Assembly: GCA_963830885.1 (NCBI GenBank)
Contig: CAWHOA010000003.1
Span: 62,001 to 126,000 of the forward strand
Reading direction: 5' to 3'
DNA: 64,000 bases
Origin: JAIBJN01 sp963830885
GTDB lineage: Bacteria; Actinomycetota; Thermoleophilia; Gaiellales; Gaiellaceae
Below, one piece after another: positions 28,159-37,688 of the stretch; the stretch's first letter is position 1; each line of letters opens with the position of its first letter. A program made the translations under genes and the position numbers. Below the pieces are notes generated by a model. That model had not been told where the DNA came from and searched no databases. It saw only the letters and a program-made list of their open reading frames with translations.

Positions 28159-28893
28159 TCAGACGACGCGCATCAGCACGAGCGCAACCGCCAGCGAGAC
28201 GGTCGCCCAGGTGAGCGCCTGGAGCGCGGCCTCGTTGCCGCGGACGAGGAGCGCAGGGGTGGCGGGCTCCGAGGTCCCGTCGGTGCGCTCGACGCGTCCT
28301 TCCACGCTGACGACCCGGCGGCGGACGTCCCGCACCGGGGTGGAGAGCAGGCGCTGCGCGCGGCTGAGCAGGAAGGCGAAGACGGCGCCGGCCGCGGCGA
28401 CGAGGTCGAGCTCGCCGGCGGCCGCGAAGTATGCGGTCAGGAGCGGGAAGGCACCCCAGGCGAGCGCGAACCACGCGTCCCCGTGGAACCGGCCTCGGAG
28501 CAGCTCGAGGTTGTAGGCCACGACGATGAAGGCGCCCGCGAGGACGAACGCGCCGATCCAGGGGTCGACGGTCACCGCGCCGGCGATCCCGATCGCGACC
28601 GCACCGGCGATCGACACGACCGCGAGCCCGACGAGGACGCTGCGCGGGATCGCCGTTCGTAGAGGTCGCCCGTTGAGCTCGTCGAGCGCGTGCGCGCCGA
28701 TCCCCAGGGCAAGGGCGAACGCCGCGAGCGTGGGGAGGAAGCGGTCCCAGGCGAACGCGGAGGTGAGCGCTGCCCCGATCGCCACGTAGCTGAGGTGCCA
28801 GGCCGTGTACGGCGGGTGGAGCAGCGTGACGTAGTCGCGCCAGCCGCCCGGCTGGAGCGCGTAGAACGCCGGCCGGCTCTCCTCAGCCTGCAC
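28159..28893 (-). CDS. UbiA-like polytopic membrane protein (possible prenyltransferase)
   Basis: 244 residues with about seven hydrophobic segments. HALDELNGRPLRTAIPRSVL resembles the first Asp-containing loop of UbiA prenyltransferases, though the canonical NDxxDxxxD is not complete, so activity is uncertain. LLRGRFHGDAWFALAWGAFP is a second conserved-looking loop. GTG 28893 overlaps the upstream methyltransferase by 11 bases, so the two are coupled and may modify the same quinone or isoprenoid (inference). Confidence 0.6.
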   Translation of the reverse strand: MQAEESRPAFYALQPGGWRDYVTLLHPPYTAWHLSYVAIGAALTSAFAWDRFLPTLAAFALALGIGAHALDELNGRPLRTAIPRSVLVGLAVVSIAGAVAIGIAGAVTVDPWIGAFVLAGAFIVVAYNLELLRGRFHGDAWFALAWGAFPLLTAYFAAAGELDLVAAAGAVFAFLLSRAQRLLSTPVRDVRRRVVSVEGRVERTDGTSEPATPALLVRGNEAALQALTWATVSLAVALVLMRVV

Positions 28894-29608
28894 GGGCGCC
28901 CCACATGACGATCCCGCCGCCCAGGCTGAGGAGGCGCGCCTGGACGTCCCGGAGCCCGGCTCCCTCCCAGACCCCTCGCAGGCGGTCGGGCGGCCACTGC
29001 TCCCAGAAGGCACGGATGCTCGGTCCGAGGAAGCCGCCGACCTCGCTCCAGCCCGGCGAGACGGCGCGGCCGGCCAGCGGGAGCCCGGCGCGTACCCAGG
29101 CCTCCCACGCGGCGCGCGGCAACGGCCGCCCCGGGACTGCGAACTCGAGCATCGCGATGCGCCCGCCGGGCCGGACGACCCTGACGAGCTCGCGCATCGT
29201 CGCGGCCGGGTCGTCCACGTACCGCAGGAGGTAGGTGAACGTCAGCCCGGCGAGGCCGCCGTCCTCGAAGGGCAGCTCCTCGGCGCGCCCCTCGCGGAGC
29301 TCGACGCTGTCCTCGAGGCCGGCGGCGGCGACGCGGCGACGCCCTTCCTGCAGCATCTCAGGGCTCTGGTCGACGCCGACGACCCGGCAGCGGTGGCGGC
29401 GGGCGAGCTCGAGCGCGACTGCGCCCGTTCCGCAGGCGACGTCGAGCACCGTGTCGCCCGGGCCGGCGTCGATGCGGGAGACGAGGAACGCGCGCCAGCG
29501 GGGGTCCTGCCCGAAGCTCAGCAGCCGCGCGTAGCGGTCATACGTTCCGGCGAGCGGCGCGAAGAGCTCGCGGGCGGCGTTGTTGCGCTCCGAGGCTGGG
29601 GCGACCAC
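28883..29608 (-). CDS. Class I SAM methyltransferase, UbiE/MenG-like
   Basis: 241 residues. It starts ERNNAARELFAPLAGTYDRYARLLSFGQDPRWR, typical of UbiE/COQ5 demethylmenaquinone methyltransferases. Motif I is VLDVACGTGAVALEL, followed by VGVDQSPEML, ELPFEDGGLAGLTFTYLLRYVDD and VVRPGGRIAMLEF. GTG at 29608 is chosen because it keeps the family N-terminus and leaves only 19 bases to the divergent gene. Together with the UbiA-like gene it suggests quinone biosynthesis or modification, but the exact substrate is not provable. Confidence 0.82.
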   Translation of the reverse strand: MVAPASERNNAARELFAPLAGTYDRYARLLSFGQDPRWRAFLVSRIDAGPGDTVLDVACGTGAVALELARRHRCRVVGVDQSPEMLQEGRRRVAAAGLEDSVELREGRAEELPFEDGGLAGLTFTYLLRYVDDPAATMRELVRVVRPGGRIAMLEFAVPGRPLPRAAWEAWVRAGLPLAGRAVSPGWSEVGGFLGPSIRAFWEQWPPDRLRGVWEGAGLRDVQARLLSLGGGIVMWGARAG

Positions 29609-29627
29609 CCGGCTATTGTTGCGCCCC

Positions 29628-30179
29628 GTGAGCCTCGAGGAGGAGCTGAGCGCCGCGAGCGACGCCGCGGCGGCCCACGCCGGGGAGGGCGAGGAGCTCG
29701 TGGCGGTCATCCCGACGGAGCCCGGCTCGGGCGCGCGCGTGTACTTGTGCGCCTACGACCGTGCCGGGGAGCGCACCTGGCTCGCGCTCGACGCCGCGGG
29801 CGAGCCGGTCGCCGACCGCACCCTCGTCCGCGACGCGGTGGCGATCGCCGCGCTGGTCGAGCTCGCCGAGGAGAGCGCCGGCGGCGGAAACGTCGGCGAG
29901 CTCCGAGCGCAGCTCGTCGAGCTACGGCTCACCGACAACCCGGAGGGCATCGAGGAGGCCGAGGTCGCGGCGGCGGAGCTGCAAGCGGCGATCAGGCAGC
30001 CGCCGCGCGTGGCGAGCGTCCCGTACCTGGACGAGCTCGGCCTGGCCGCCGCGAAGCTCGAGCAGGCACTCGGCCAGGTCGGCGGCTCCCCGTTCGCCGA
30101 GGCGATGAAGACGGGCGTTGCCGCCTCGGACGAGCTCGCCGGCGACGTCGAGAGCCGCTACAAGCTCCCGTTGGTCTAA
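29628..30179 (+). CDS. Hypothetical acidic protein
   Basis: 183 residues starting MSLEEELSAASDAAAAHAGE. RVYLCAYDRAGERTWLALDA and PVADRTLVRDAVAIAALVEL form an apparent alpha/beta N-terminal domain; the rest is helical and Ala/Glu-rich (LDELGLAAAKLEQALG). No signal, membrane segment or known motif is seen. GTG 29628 is preceded by TATTGT (29614-29619) at eight bases, consistent with a leaderless mRNA. It is divergent from the methyltransferase, and its stop codon abuts repeat element A. Confidence 0.65.
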   Translation: MSLEEELSAASDAAAAHAGEGEELVAVIPTEPGSGARVYLCAYDRAGERTWLALDAAGEPVADRTLVRDAVAIAALVELAEESAGGGNVGELRAQLVELRLTDNPEGIEEAEVAAAELQAAIRQPPRVASVPYLDELGLAAAKLEQALGQVGGSPFAEAMKTGVAASDELAGDVESRYKLPLV

Positions 30180-30344
30180 GAACCCGTTTCGGAATGACGC
30201 CTCGTCGCAGGGGTGCGCTGGGCGAGTGCGAGGCAAGGACGCAGGGCGCGTTCGTAGCCGGAGGCTACGGGCGCAACCGAGGACGCCGCATCGCGCCGGC
30301 CAGCGCGGCCCGGCGGCACAGGGCTTCGTTTTGAAACGGGTTCT
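30179..30344. repeat. Interspersed hairpin element, copy A
   Basis: 166 bases with terminal inverted repeats AGAACCCGTTTC/GAAACGGGTTCT, continuing as imperfect arms toward a central CGTAGCC-GGA-GGCTACG stem-loop. The core at 30220-30290 matches copy B (34863-34933) at 70 of 71 positions. The terminal 12-base arms differ completely between copies but remain self-complementary. The element exactly fills the space between the stop of the upstream gene (30177-30179) and the convergent ferritin stop (30345-30343), so it may also act as a bidirectional terminator. Confidence 0.85.
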
Positions 30345-30870
30345 AAAGGGCCCCGCCGGCCGCGGCCGGAGCGGAGGGGTCGTCGCCGCTGTCGCCGATG
30401 GCCGTGCGGGAGAGGTAGTCCTCGGCGAGCAGGAGGTTGGACTCCGCAGCGCGAGTGACGATCGAGAGGAGATCGGACATGCTGGCCACCTCCTCGCGCT
30501 GCTCCTTCAGGAACCAGTCGAGGAACTGCGCGCCGACGAGATCCTCCTCCTCGCGCGCGAGCGAGGCGAGGCGGCTGATCTGCGCCGTGACCTGCTTCTC
30601 CTGCTCGAGCGCGAGCCGGACGGGCTCGACCGCGTCCGCGAAGGTGGTCTTCGGCTCGGTCACGGCGGGGACCGACACGGGCTCGTCCGCGTCGAGGAGG
30701 TACTGGACGATCATGTGCGCGTGGTTCCGCTCCTCCACCGCCTGCCGGTAGAAGTGGGCGGCGAGCCCGGGGAGCGTCTCCTGGTCGTAGTAGACGGCGA
30801 TCGCGACGTACTGCTGCGATGCGGCGTACTCGTTGGCGATGTGCGCGTTCAGCTCTTCCGCGAAGCTCAT
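30343..30870 (-). CDS. Ferritin
   Basis: 175 residues of the ferritin-like diiron four-helix-bundle family. SFAEELNAHIANEYAASQQY, HFYRQAVEERNHAH and AQFLDWFLKEQREEV supply the expected Glu/His iron ligands in order. It oxidises and stores iron in the cytoplasm. ATG 30870 (MSFAEEL) is preferred over ATG 30882 because TAATGT (30884-30879) overlaps the latter and lies eight bases before the former, fitting a leaderless start. An extended Gly/Ala/Pro tail ends it. Its stop abuts hairpin element A. Confidence 0.9.
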   Translation of the reverse strand: MSFAEELNAHIANEYAASQQYVAIAVYYDQETLPGLAAHFYRQAVEERNHAHMIVQYLLDADEPVSVPAVTEPKTTFADAVEPVRLALEQEKQVTAQISRLASLAREEEDLVGAQFLDWFLKEQREEVASMSDLLSIVTRAAESNLLLAEDYLSRTAIGDSGDDPSAPAAAGGAL

Positions 30871-30878
30871 CGGTGCGT

Positions 30879-30884
30879 ACATTA
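30879..30884 (-). promoter_or_regulatory. TAATGT -10-like box of the ferritin gene
   Basis: On the minus strand TAATGT ends eight bases before ATG 30870. It supports that start over the upstream ATG, which lies inside the box. Confidence 0.5.
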
Positions 30885-30910
30885 CGTGGGGAGAGCGACG
30901 AAAGGACGCA

Positions 30911-31204
30911 ATGGAAGGCGGATTCGGCTTCCCCATGGGAGGCGACCCGGAAGACCTGATGCGCGGCCTGCGCGAGTTCGCCGAGCGCCAGACCGAGGCG
31001 ATGCAGGAGTCCCAGCGCGAGCAGTTCGCAACGCTCACCCTGAACACCGCGGTCGAGCTGACCGGCGCCGCGCTCAAGCAGATGCACGTCGACGGCACTC
31101 CCGACGAGCAGGCGATCGCCCTGCGCGACAGCATGCGCGTGCTCTTCCCCGAGGCGGTCGCGCTCGTCTCGGCCGCCCGCCAGGGCTTCATGCGGGAGCG
31201 GTAG
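30911..31204 (+). CDS. Hypothetical small helical protein
   Basis: 97 residues beginning MEGGFGFPMGGDPEDLMRGL. The remainder is helical and polar (REFAERQTEAMQESQREQFA, TLNTAVELTGAALKQM). ATG at 30911 follows AAAGGA (30901-30906) at four bases, a clear ribosome site. It is divergent from the ferritin gene and six bases ahead of the LysE exporter, so it likely heads a two-gene operon. No family recognised. Confidence 0.65.
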   Translation: MEGGFGFPMGGDPEDLMRGLREFAERQTEAMQESQREQFATLTLNTAVELTGAALKQMHVDGTPDEQAIALRDSMRVLFPEAVALVSAARQGFMRER

Positions 31205-31210
31205 CCGGCA

Positions 31211-31852
31211 GTGCCGTTCCCGGATCCCGGCACGCTCGCGGTCTTCGCGGCGGCGGCGATCGCGCTGCTCGTCATCCCCGGCCCGGCGGTGCTCTACATC
31301 GTCGCGCAGTCGATCGAGCACGGTCGCGGCGCCGGCCTCGTCTCCATGCTCGGCGTGCAGGTGGGCGGGCTGGTGCACGTCTTCGCGGCGGCGCTGGGGC
31401 TCTCGGCGCTGCTGCTGCAATCGGCGACCGCGTTCAACATCGTCAAGTTCGCCGGGGCCGCGTACCTGATCTTCCTCGGGCTGCGGAAGCTGCTCTCGCG
31501 CGAGCGCTTCGAGACGACGGGCGAGCGCCCGCCGCGGCGGCTCAATCGGCTCTTCGCCCAGGGGATCGTCGTGAACGTGCTCAACCCGAAGACGGCGCTC
31601 TTCTTCTTCGCGTTCCTGCCTCAGTTCGTGGACGTCGAGGCCGGCTCGGTCGGGCTGCAGATCCTCGCGCTCGGCGTGTTCTTCATCATGATCGCGATCG
31701 TCAGCGACGGGATGTATGCGCTCGCCGCGGGCACGGCGTCGGGCTGGCTGCGCGGCAACCCGCGCTTCCTGCGCGCGGAGCGGTGGATCTCCGGAACGGT
31801 GCTGGTGGGGCTCGGCGTGACGGCGGCGCTCAGCGGGCCGCACCGCAAGTAG
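31211..31852 (+). CDS. LysE/RhtB family amino-acid exporter
   Basis: 213 residues with six hydrophobic segments. The family start LAVFAAAAIALLVIPGPAVLYI, the GAGLVSMLGVQVGGLVHV loop, AAYLIFLGLRKL and GIVVNVLNPKTALFFFAFLPQFV are all characteristic. It exports amino acids or derivatives using the proton gradient; the substrate is not predictable. It starts with GTG 31211, six bases after the previous stop. Confidence 0.9.
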   Translation: MPFPDPGTLAVFAAAAIALLVIPGPAVLYIVAQSIEHGRGAGLVSMLGVQVGGLVHVFAAALGLSALLLQSATAFNIVKFAGAAYLIFLGLRKLLSRERFETTGERPPRRLNRLFAQGIVVNVLNPKTALFFFAFLPQFVDVEAGSVGLQILALGVFFIMIAIVSDGMYALAAGTASGWLRGNPRFLRAERWISGTVLVGLGVTAALSGPHRK

Positions 31853-31881
31853 CGCAGGTCTCCGGAACTCGACGCCCCGGC

Positions 31882-32814
31882 TCAGCCGATGTTGACGCGG
31901 CGCGCGACCCGGTAGAACGTCTCCCGGAAGCCGCGGCGCGGCCAGAAGCGGGACGACTCCAGGTTGGCGACCCGCCAGTCCGTGTGCATGGCCGTGTAGC
32001 CCGCGTTCGCGGCCCACCGAAGCGCGTGCTCCGTCAGCGCGACGCCGGCGCCGCGCCCGCGGGCCTCGGGCCTCGTGGCGGCGACCGCGAGGTAGATGGA
32101 GCCGGGCGGTCGCGCGAGGTCGGCCTCTTCGAGCTCCAGGAGCAGGTGGCCGACCACCCGCCCGTCGATCTCGGCGACGAAATAGGCCGTGCCTGGGGCC
32201 TCGAGGGTCTCCTCCCAGTCCGCCAGGAACACCTCGGGGGACGGAAGGGTCAACCCGGTGAAGGTCGGCGCCTCCGTGTGATGGCGCCAGATCTCGGCGA
32301 CGAGGTCGGGCGCGGCGCGCAGATCCTCGACCGCGCCCGCGCGAACGGTGAGGCCAGGCGGGAGCGGCCGGGGCTCGACATCGATCTCGCGAAGGCCGTG
32401 GGCCTGCATGTGCGCGAACGCGAGCCGGAACCACGGCTCGACCAGGTCGGGGACGGCCGGGACGAGGGCGACGTGCAGCTCGGCGCCGGCCGTAACCCAG
32501 CGCTGGGCGGCGGCACCGTAGAGGTCGCGGACGATTTCGGGCTCCGCGGCCGCGTGGCCGGCGAGCCCCACCCAGACATGGCGGCGCCACCATTCGTTCT
32601 CGCCCAGGCTTCCGATCAGGTAGCCGATGACTTCGCCGTCGCGGACGGCGACCGCGCCGCTCGTGCCTTCCTTCTCCCAGGCGCGTGCGACAGTTGCGCG
32701 AGGATCCTCGACCGGCGCAAGCAGGCGCTCTGCGGCGCGGTGGCGCTCGTGGCGCTCGGCGAGAAGGCCTGCTGCCGCGTCGAGGTCTGCGGCGCTGAAC
32801 GAGCGGAGCTCTAT
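31882..32814 (-). CDS. Tandem GNAT-domain acetyltransferase with a probable ATA start
   Basis: 310 residues. The first GNAT half begins IELRSFSAADLDAAAGLLAE and contains SGAVAVRDGEVIGYLIGSLG. The second half has VRAGAVEDLRAAPDLVAEIW and the acetyl-CoA loop ATRPEARGRGAGVALTEHAL. The acs stop TAG (32817-32815) is followed directly by ATA (32814-32812). GGAGG lies five bases before that ATA and domain similarity starts there, while no ATG, GTG or TTG is in the right place. A recent ATG-to-ATA change or a noncanonical start is likely. A shorter in-frame ATG exists but would remove the first domain. Confidence 0.7.
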   Translation of the reverse strand: MELRSFSAADLDAAAGLLAERHERHRAAERLLAPVEDPRATVARAWEKEGTSGAVAVRDGEVIGYLIGSLGENEWWRRHVWVGLAGHAAAEPEIVRDLYGAAAQRWVTAGAELHVALVPAVPDLVEPWFRLAFAHMQAHGLREIDVEPRPLPPGLTVRAGAVEDLRAAPDLVAEIWRHHTEAPTFTGLTLPSPEVFLADWEETLEAPGTAYFVAEIDGRVVGHLLLELEEADLARPPGSIYLAVAATRPEARGRGAGVALTEHALRWAANAGYTAMHTDWRVANLESSRFWPRRGFRETFYRVARRVNIG

Positions 32815-34779
<1,965 letters not shown>

Positions 34780-34822
34780 TGCTTCCCTCCCCGGGCCGGT
34801 GGTGCGCGAAGGATAGTGGCTC

Positions 34823-34986
34823 GGATCCGAAGCAGGATGACGCTTCGTCGACGGGGCGTCCTGGGCGAGTGCGATGCAAGGACGCAGGGCGCGTTCGTAG
34901 CCGGAGGCTACGGGCGCAACCGAGGACGCCGCAGCGCGCCGCCCAGGGCATCACGGCGACTCAAGGCTTCATGGTGCTTCGGATCC
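34823..34986. repeat. Interspersed hairpin element, copy B
   Basis: 164 bases with terminal inverted repeats GGATCCGAAGCA/TGCTTCGGATCC, unrelated in sequence to the ends of copy A. The 71-base core 34863-34933 is the same as in A apart from one base, with the same CGTAGCC-GGA-GGCTACG apex. Inner arms CCTGGGCG and CGCCCAGG also pair. It lies three bases past the stop of the small membrane gene (34990) and upstream of acs, in the same orientation as copy A. Confidence 0.85.
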
Positions 34987-34989
34987 TTG

Positions 34990-35307
34990 CTAGCCGACGT
35001 CGAAGAAGGGCCAGAAGAGGATCGCCACGATCCCGCCGACGACGAGGCCGACGGCCGCCGCCTTGAGGGCCACGTCGCCGACCCGGCGGAACGAGAACGA
35101 GCCGGCGGCGATCGCCGCCACGACGACGAGCACCGGGCCGGCGGGGTTGACGTCGAAGGTGAGGATCGCCGCCACGACGACGCAGACGGCGAAGAGCGCC
35201 GCGACGAACGTTCCGAGGACGAGCTCGCGCGCGCTCGGCTTCGGCCGCGGCTCCGGCGGCGCCTCGGCGGTCTCCGGCTGGTCGAGGTGATTCTCCATTC
35301 CGGCCAT
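34990..35307 (-). CDS. Small membrane protein, function unknown
   Basis: 105 residues: a charged, proline-rich N-terminus (LDQPETAEAPPEPRPKPSAR), then three hydrophobic segments (ELVLGTFVAALFAVCVVVAA, GPVLVVVAAIAAGSFSF, LVVGGIVAILFWPFF). ATG 35307 or ATG 35298 could be the start. It is divergent from proline dehydrogenase with a short shared promoter region and is followed by hairpin element B. Confidence 0.6.
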   Translation of the reverse strand: MAGMENHLDQPETAEAPPEPRPKPSARELVLGTFVAALFAVCVVVAAILTFDVNPAGPVLVVVAAIAAGSFSFRRVGDVALKAAAVGLVVGGIVAILFWPFFDVG

Positions 35308-35366
35308 TGTGCGGTGGGGAGCGCCGGCTCGCAACAGAGGAGGGTACGGCATCTAGAATCGCCGCC

Positions 35367-36275
35367 TTGGCCCTCCTCGACCGTGCGATCGTCCGGGTGC
35401 TTCCCGCCGTCCCGAGGCGGGTCGTGAGACGGCTCTCCGACCGCTACATCGCCGGGCCGGAGCTCGCGGACGCGGTCGCCGTCGTCAGGGAGCTGAATGC
35501 CGCGGGGAAGAAGGCGACGCTCGACGTGCTCGGCGAGGAGGTCGTCTCGGCCGAGGAAGCCCTCGCGATCCGCGACGAGTACGAGCTGGCGATGACGACG
35601 ATCGAGGCAGAGGGGCTCGACGCCAACGTGAGCGTGAAGCCGACCGGGCTCGGGCTGGCCGTCGACCCCGAGCTCTGCGCCGAGAGCGTGCGCGCGCTCG
35701 CGCGGATCGCCGCCGGCCACGGACGGTTCGTGCGCATGGACATGGAGGACTCCTCCACGACCACCGCAACGCTCGACCTCTATCGCCGGCTCCGCGCCGA
35801 CGGCCACGACAACGTCGGCATCGTGCTCCAGGCGATGCTGCGGCGGACGCTGGACGACGTCGCCGGGCTCGCCGGGCTCGACCCGAACGTGCGCGTGTGC
35901 AAGGGCATCTACGTCGAGCCGGCCGAGATCGCCTACCAGGGGGACGAGGCGATCCGCTTCAACTTCGTCCAGACGATCTCGGCGCTCTGGGCGAGCGGCG
36001 CCAAGGTCGCCGTCGCCACCCACGACGACGAGCTCGTGGCGAAGGCGTTGGAGCTGATCCGGGAGGGCGGGCTCGGGTTCGAGCGCTACGAGTTCCAGCT
36101 CCTTCTGGGGGTCCGCGGCGAGCTGGCCGACGAGCTCGTCGCCGGCGGCCACACCGTGCGTATCTATGTCCCCTACGGGCAGAAGTGGTACGAGTACTCG
36201 CTGCGGCGCCTGCAGGAGAACCCGAAGATCGCGGGCTACGTGGCCCGCGACACGCTCCGCGCGCTGAAGCCATGA
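35367..36275 (+). CDS. Proline dehydrogenase
   Basis: 302 residues, FAD-dependent PRODH barrel oxidising proline to pyrroline-5-carboxylate. Markers include NVSVKPTGLGLAVDPELC, RMDMEDSSTTTATLDLY, NVGIVLQAMLRRTLDD, VCKGIYVEPAEIAYQ and the C-terminal YVPYGQKWYEYSLRRL. TTG 35367 is selected since TAGAAT (35354-35359) lies seven bases upstream (leaderless) and the family begins LLDRAIVRVLPA. The P5C dehydrogenase is not in this window. It overlaps the next gene by ATGA. Confidence 0.92.
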   Translation: MALLDRAIVRVLPAVPRRVVRRLSDRYIAGPELADAVAVVRELNAAGKKATLDVLGEEVVSAEEALAIRDEYELAMTTIEAEGLDANVSVKPTGLGLAVDPELCAESVRALARIAAGHGRFVRMDMEDSSTTTATLDLYRRLRADGHDNVGIVLQAMLRRTLDDVAGLAGLDPNVRVCKGIYVEPAEIAYQGDEAIRFNFVQTISALWASGAKVAVATHDDELVAKALELIREGGLGFERYEFQLLLGVRGELADELVAGGHTVRIYVPYGQKWYEYSLRRLQENPKIAGYVARDTLRALKP

Positions 36276-36934
36276 CCACCTTCTCCTGGCGTTTCGTCAC
36301 GCTGGCGGCCTTCTTCGTGACGGCCCTGGTCGTCTCGAACATCATCGCCGTCAAGCTGGCGGAGGTCGGCGGCCGCGTCTTCGACGCCGGGAACATCCTC
36401 TTCCCGCTCGCCTATGTGCTCGGCGACGTGCTCACGGAGGTCTACGGCTTCCGGGCCGCGCGCCGCGTCATCCTGCTCGGGTTCGCCTGCAACGTGCTCG
36501 CTGTCGGGGCGATCCAGCTCGCCCTGCGCCTGCCGGCCGCCGACTTCTGGGCGGAGAACCAGGAGGCGTACGAGGCGATCCTGGGAACGACCTGGCGCAT
36601 CTTCGTCGCCTCGCTCGTCGCGTACCTCGCCGGCGAGCTGACCAACTCCTACGTCCTCTCGCGCATGAAGGTCGCGACCGGGGGGCGATGGCTGTGGAGC
36701 CGAACGATCGGCTCGTCGGTGGTCGGGCAGGCGATCGACTCGACGCTCTTCGTCACGATCGCCTTCGCTGGGACGGGCGCGCCGCTTTTGGACACGATCG
36801 TGACGACCTGGGCGATCAAGGTCGCCTGGGAGACGCTGGCGACCCCGTTCACCTACCTGATCGCCAACGGGCTCAAGCGGGCGGAGGGCGTCGACGTCTT
36901 CGATGGCCCGCGGCCGGCGGGGGCGCGTGCCTGA
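36272..36934 (+). CDS. VUT/YhhQ family queuosine-precursor transporter
   Basis: 220 residues with about six membrane segments. LAAFFVTALVVSNIIAVKL, ILFPLAYVLGDVLTEVYGFRAAR and GSSVVGQAIDSTLFVTIAF are signature segments of the vitamin-uptake-like (YhhQ/QueT-related) family that imports queuosine precursors such as preQ0/preQ1. It overlaps PRODH by four bases (ATGA), a positional but not obviously metabolic link. Confidence 0.88.
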   Translation: MTTFSWRFVTLAAFFVTALVVSNIIAVKLAEVGGRVFDAGNILFPLAYVLGDVLTEVYGFRAARRVILLGFACNVLAVGAIQLALRLPAADFWAENQEAYEAILGTTWRIFVASLVAYLAGELTNSYVLSRMKVATGGRWLWSRTIGSSVVGQAIDSTLFVTIAFAGTGAPLLDTIVTTWAIKVAWETLATPFTYLIANGLKRAEGVDVFDGPRPAGARA

Positions 36935-37676
36935 CCGCCTCCGCTGGCTCGGCCACTCGACGGTGCTCCTGGAGCTGAGCGGCGCGCGCCTGCTCACGGA
37001 CCCGCTCCTGCGCGGCCGCATCCTCCATCTGCGCCGGGCGGCGCCGCTCGTGGACGAGCCCCTCGACCGCCTCGACGCCGTCCTCGTCTCCCACCTCCAC
37101 TACGACCACCTCGACCCGCCCTCGCTCCGCCGGCTCGACCGTGGCGCCACGCTGGTCGTGCCGAAGGGTGCGGGCCGGGTCGTCCGCGGCAGCGGCTTCG
37201 CGAACGTGGAGGAGCTGACGGCGGGGGAGACCGTGAACGTCGGGTCGGTGACGGTGCGCGCGGTCCACGCCGAGCACGACTCGAGCAGGGTCTTCGGGGC
37301 GCGCTCGGAGGCGCTCGGATACGTCGTCGAGGGCGCCCTCCGCGTCTACTTCCCCGGTGACACCGACCTCTATCCCGAGATGGCCGGCCTCGCGGCCGGC
37401 CTCGACGTCGCGCTGATGCCCATCTGGGGGTGGGGGGCGTCCCTGGGGCCCGGGCACCTCGACCCGCGCCGGGCGGCCGAGGCGCTCGCCCTCCTGCGTC
37501 CGCGCGTCGCCGTGCCCATCCACTGGGGTACGTACTACCCGGTGCAGGCGACGCGGCTGCGGCTGCCGGCGTTCCTGCGCGAGCCCGTATGGGCGTTCGC
37601 GCGCCACGCGGCCGAGCTGGCGCCGGAGGTCGACGTGCGCGTGCTCGAGGTCGGCGGCGAGCTCGCCCTGGGCTAG
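36927..37676 (+). CDS. MBL-fold metal-dependent hydrolase (UlaG/NAPE-PLD-like)
   Basis: 249 residues. The metallo-beta-lactamase core LRWLGHSTVLLELSG, then SHLHYDHLD (metal ligands), FPGDTDLYPEM and VPIHWGTYYPV are in the order typical of UPF0173/L-ascorbate-6-phosphate-lactonase-like and NAPE-PLD-like enzymes. GTG 36927, preceded by GGCGGGGG, overlaps the transporter stop by eight bases; ATG 36903 is possible. Substrate unknown. Confidence 0.85.
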   Translation: MPDRLRWLGHSTVLLELSGARLLTDPLLRGRILHLRRAAPLVDEPLDRLDAVLVSHLHYDHLDPPSLRRLDRGATLVVPKGAGRVVRGSGFANVEELTAGETVNVGSVTVRAVHAEHDSSRVFGARSEALGYVVEGALRVYFPGDTDLYPEMAGLAAGLDVALMPIWGWGASLGPGHLDPRRAAEALALLRPRVAVPIHWGTYYPVQATRLRLPAFLREPVWAFARHAAELAPEVDVRVLEVGGELALG

Positions 37677-37688
37677 AGCCCCTGGCTC

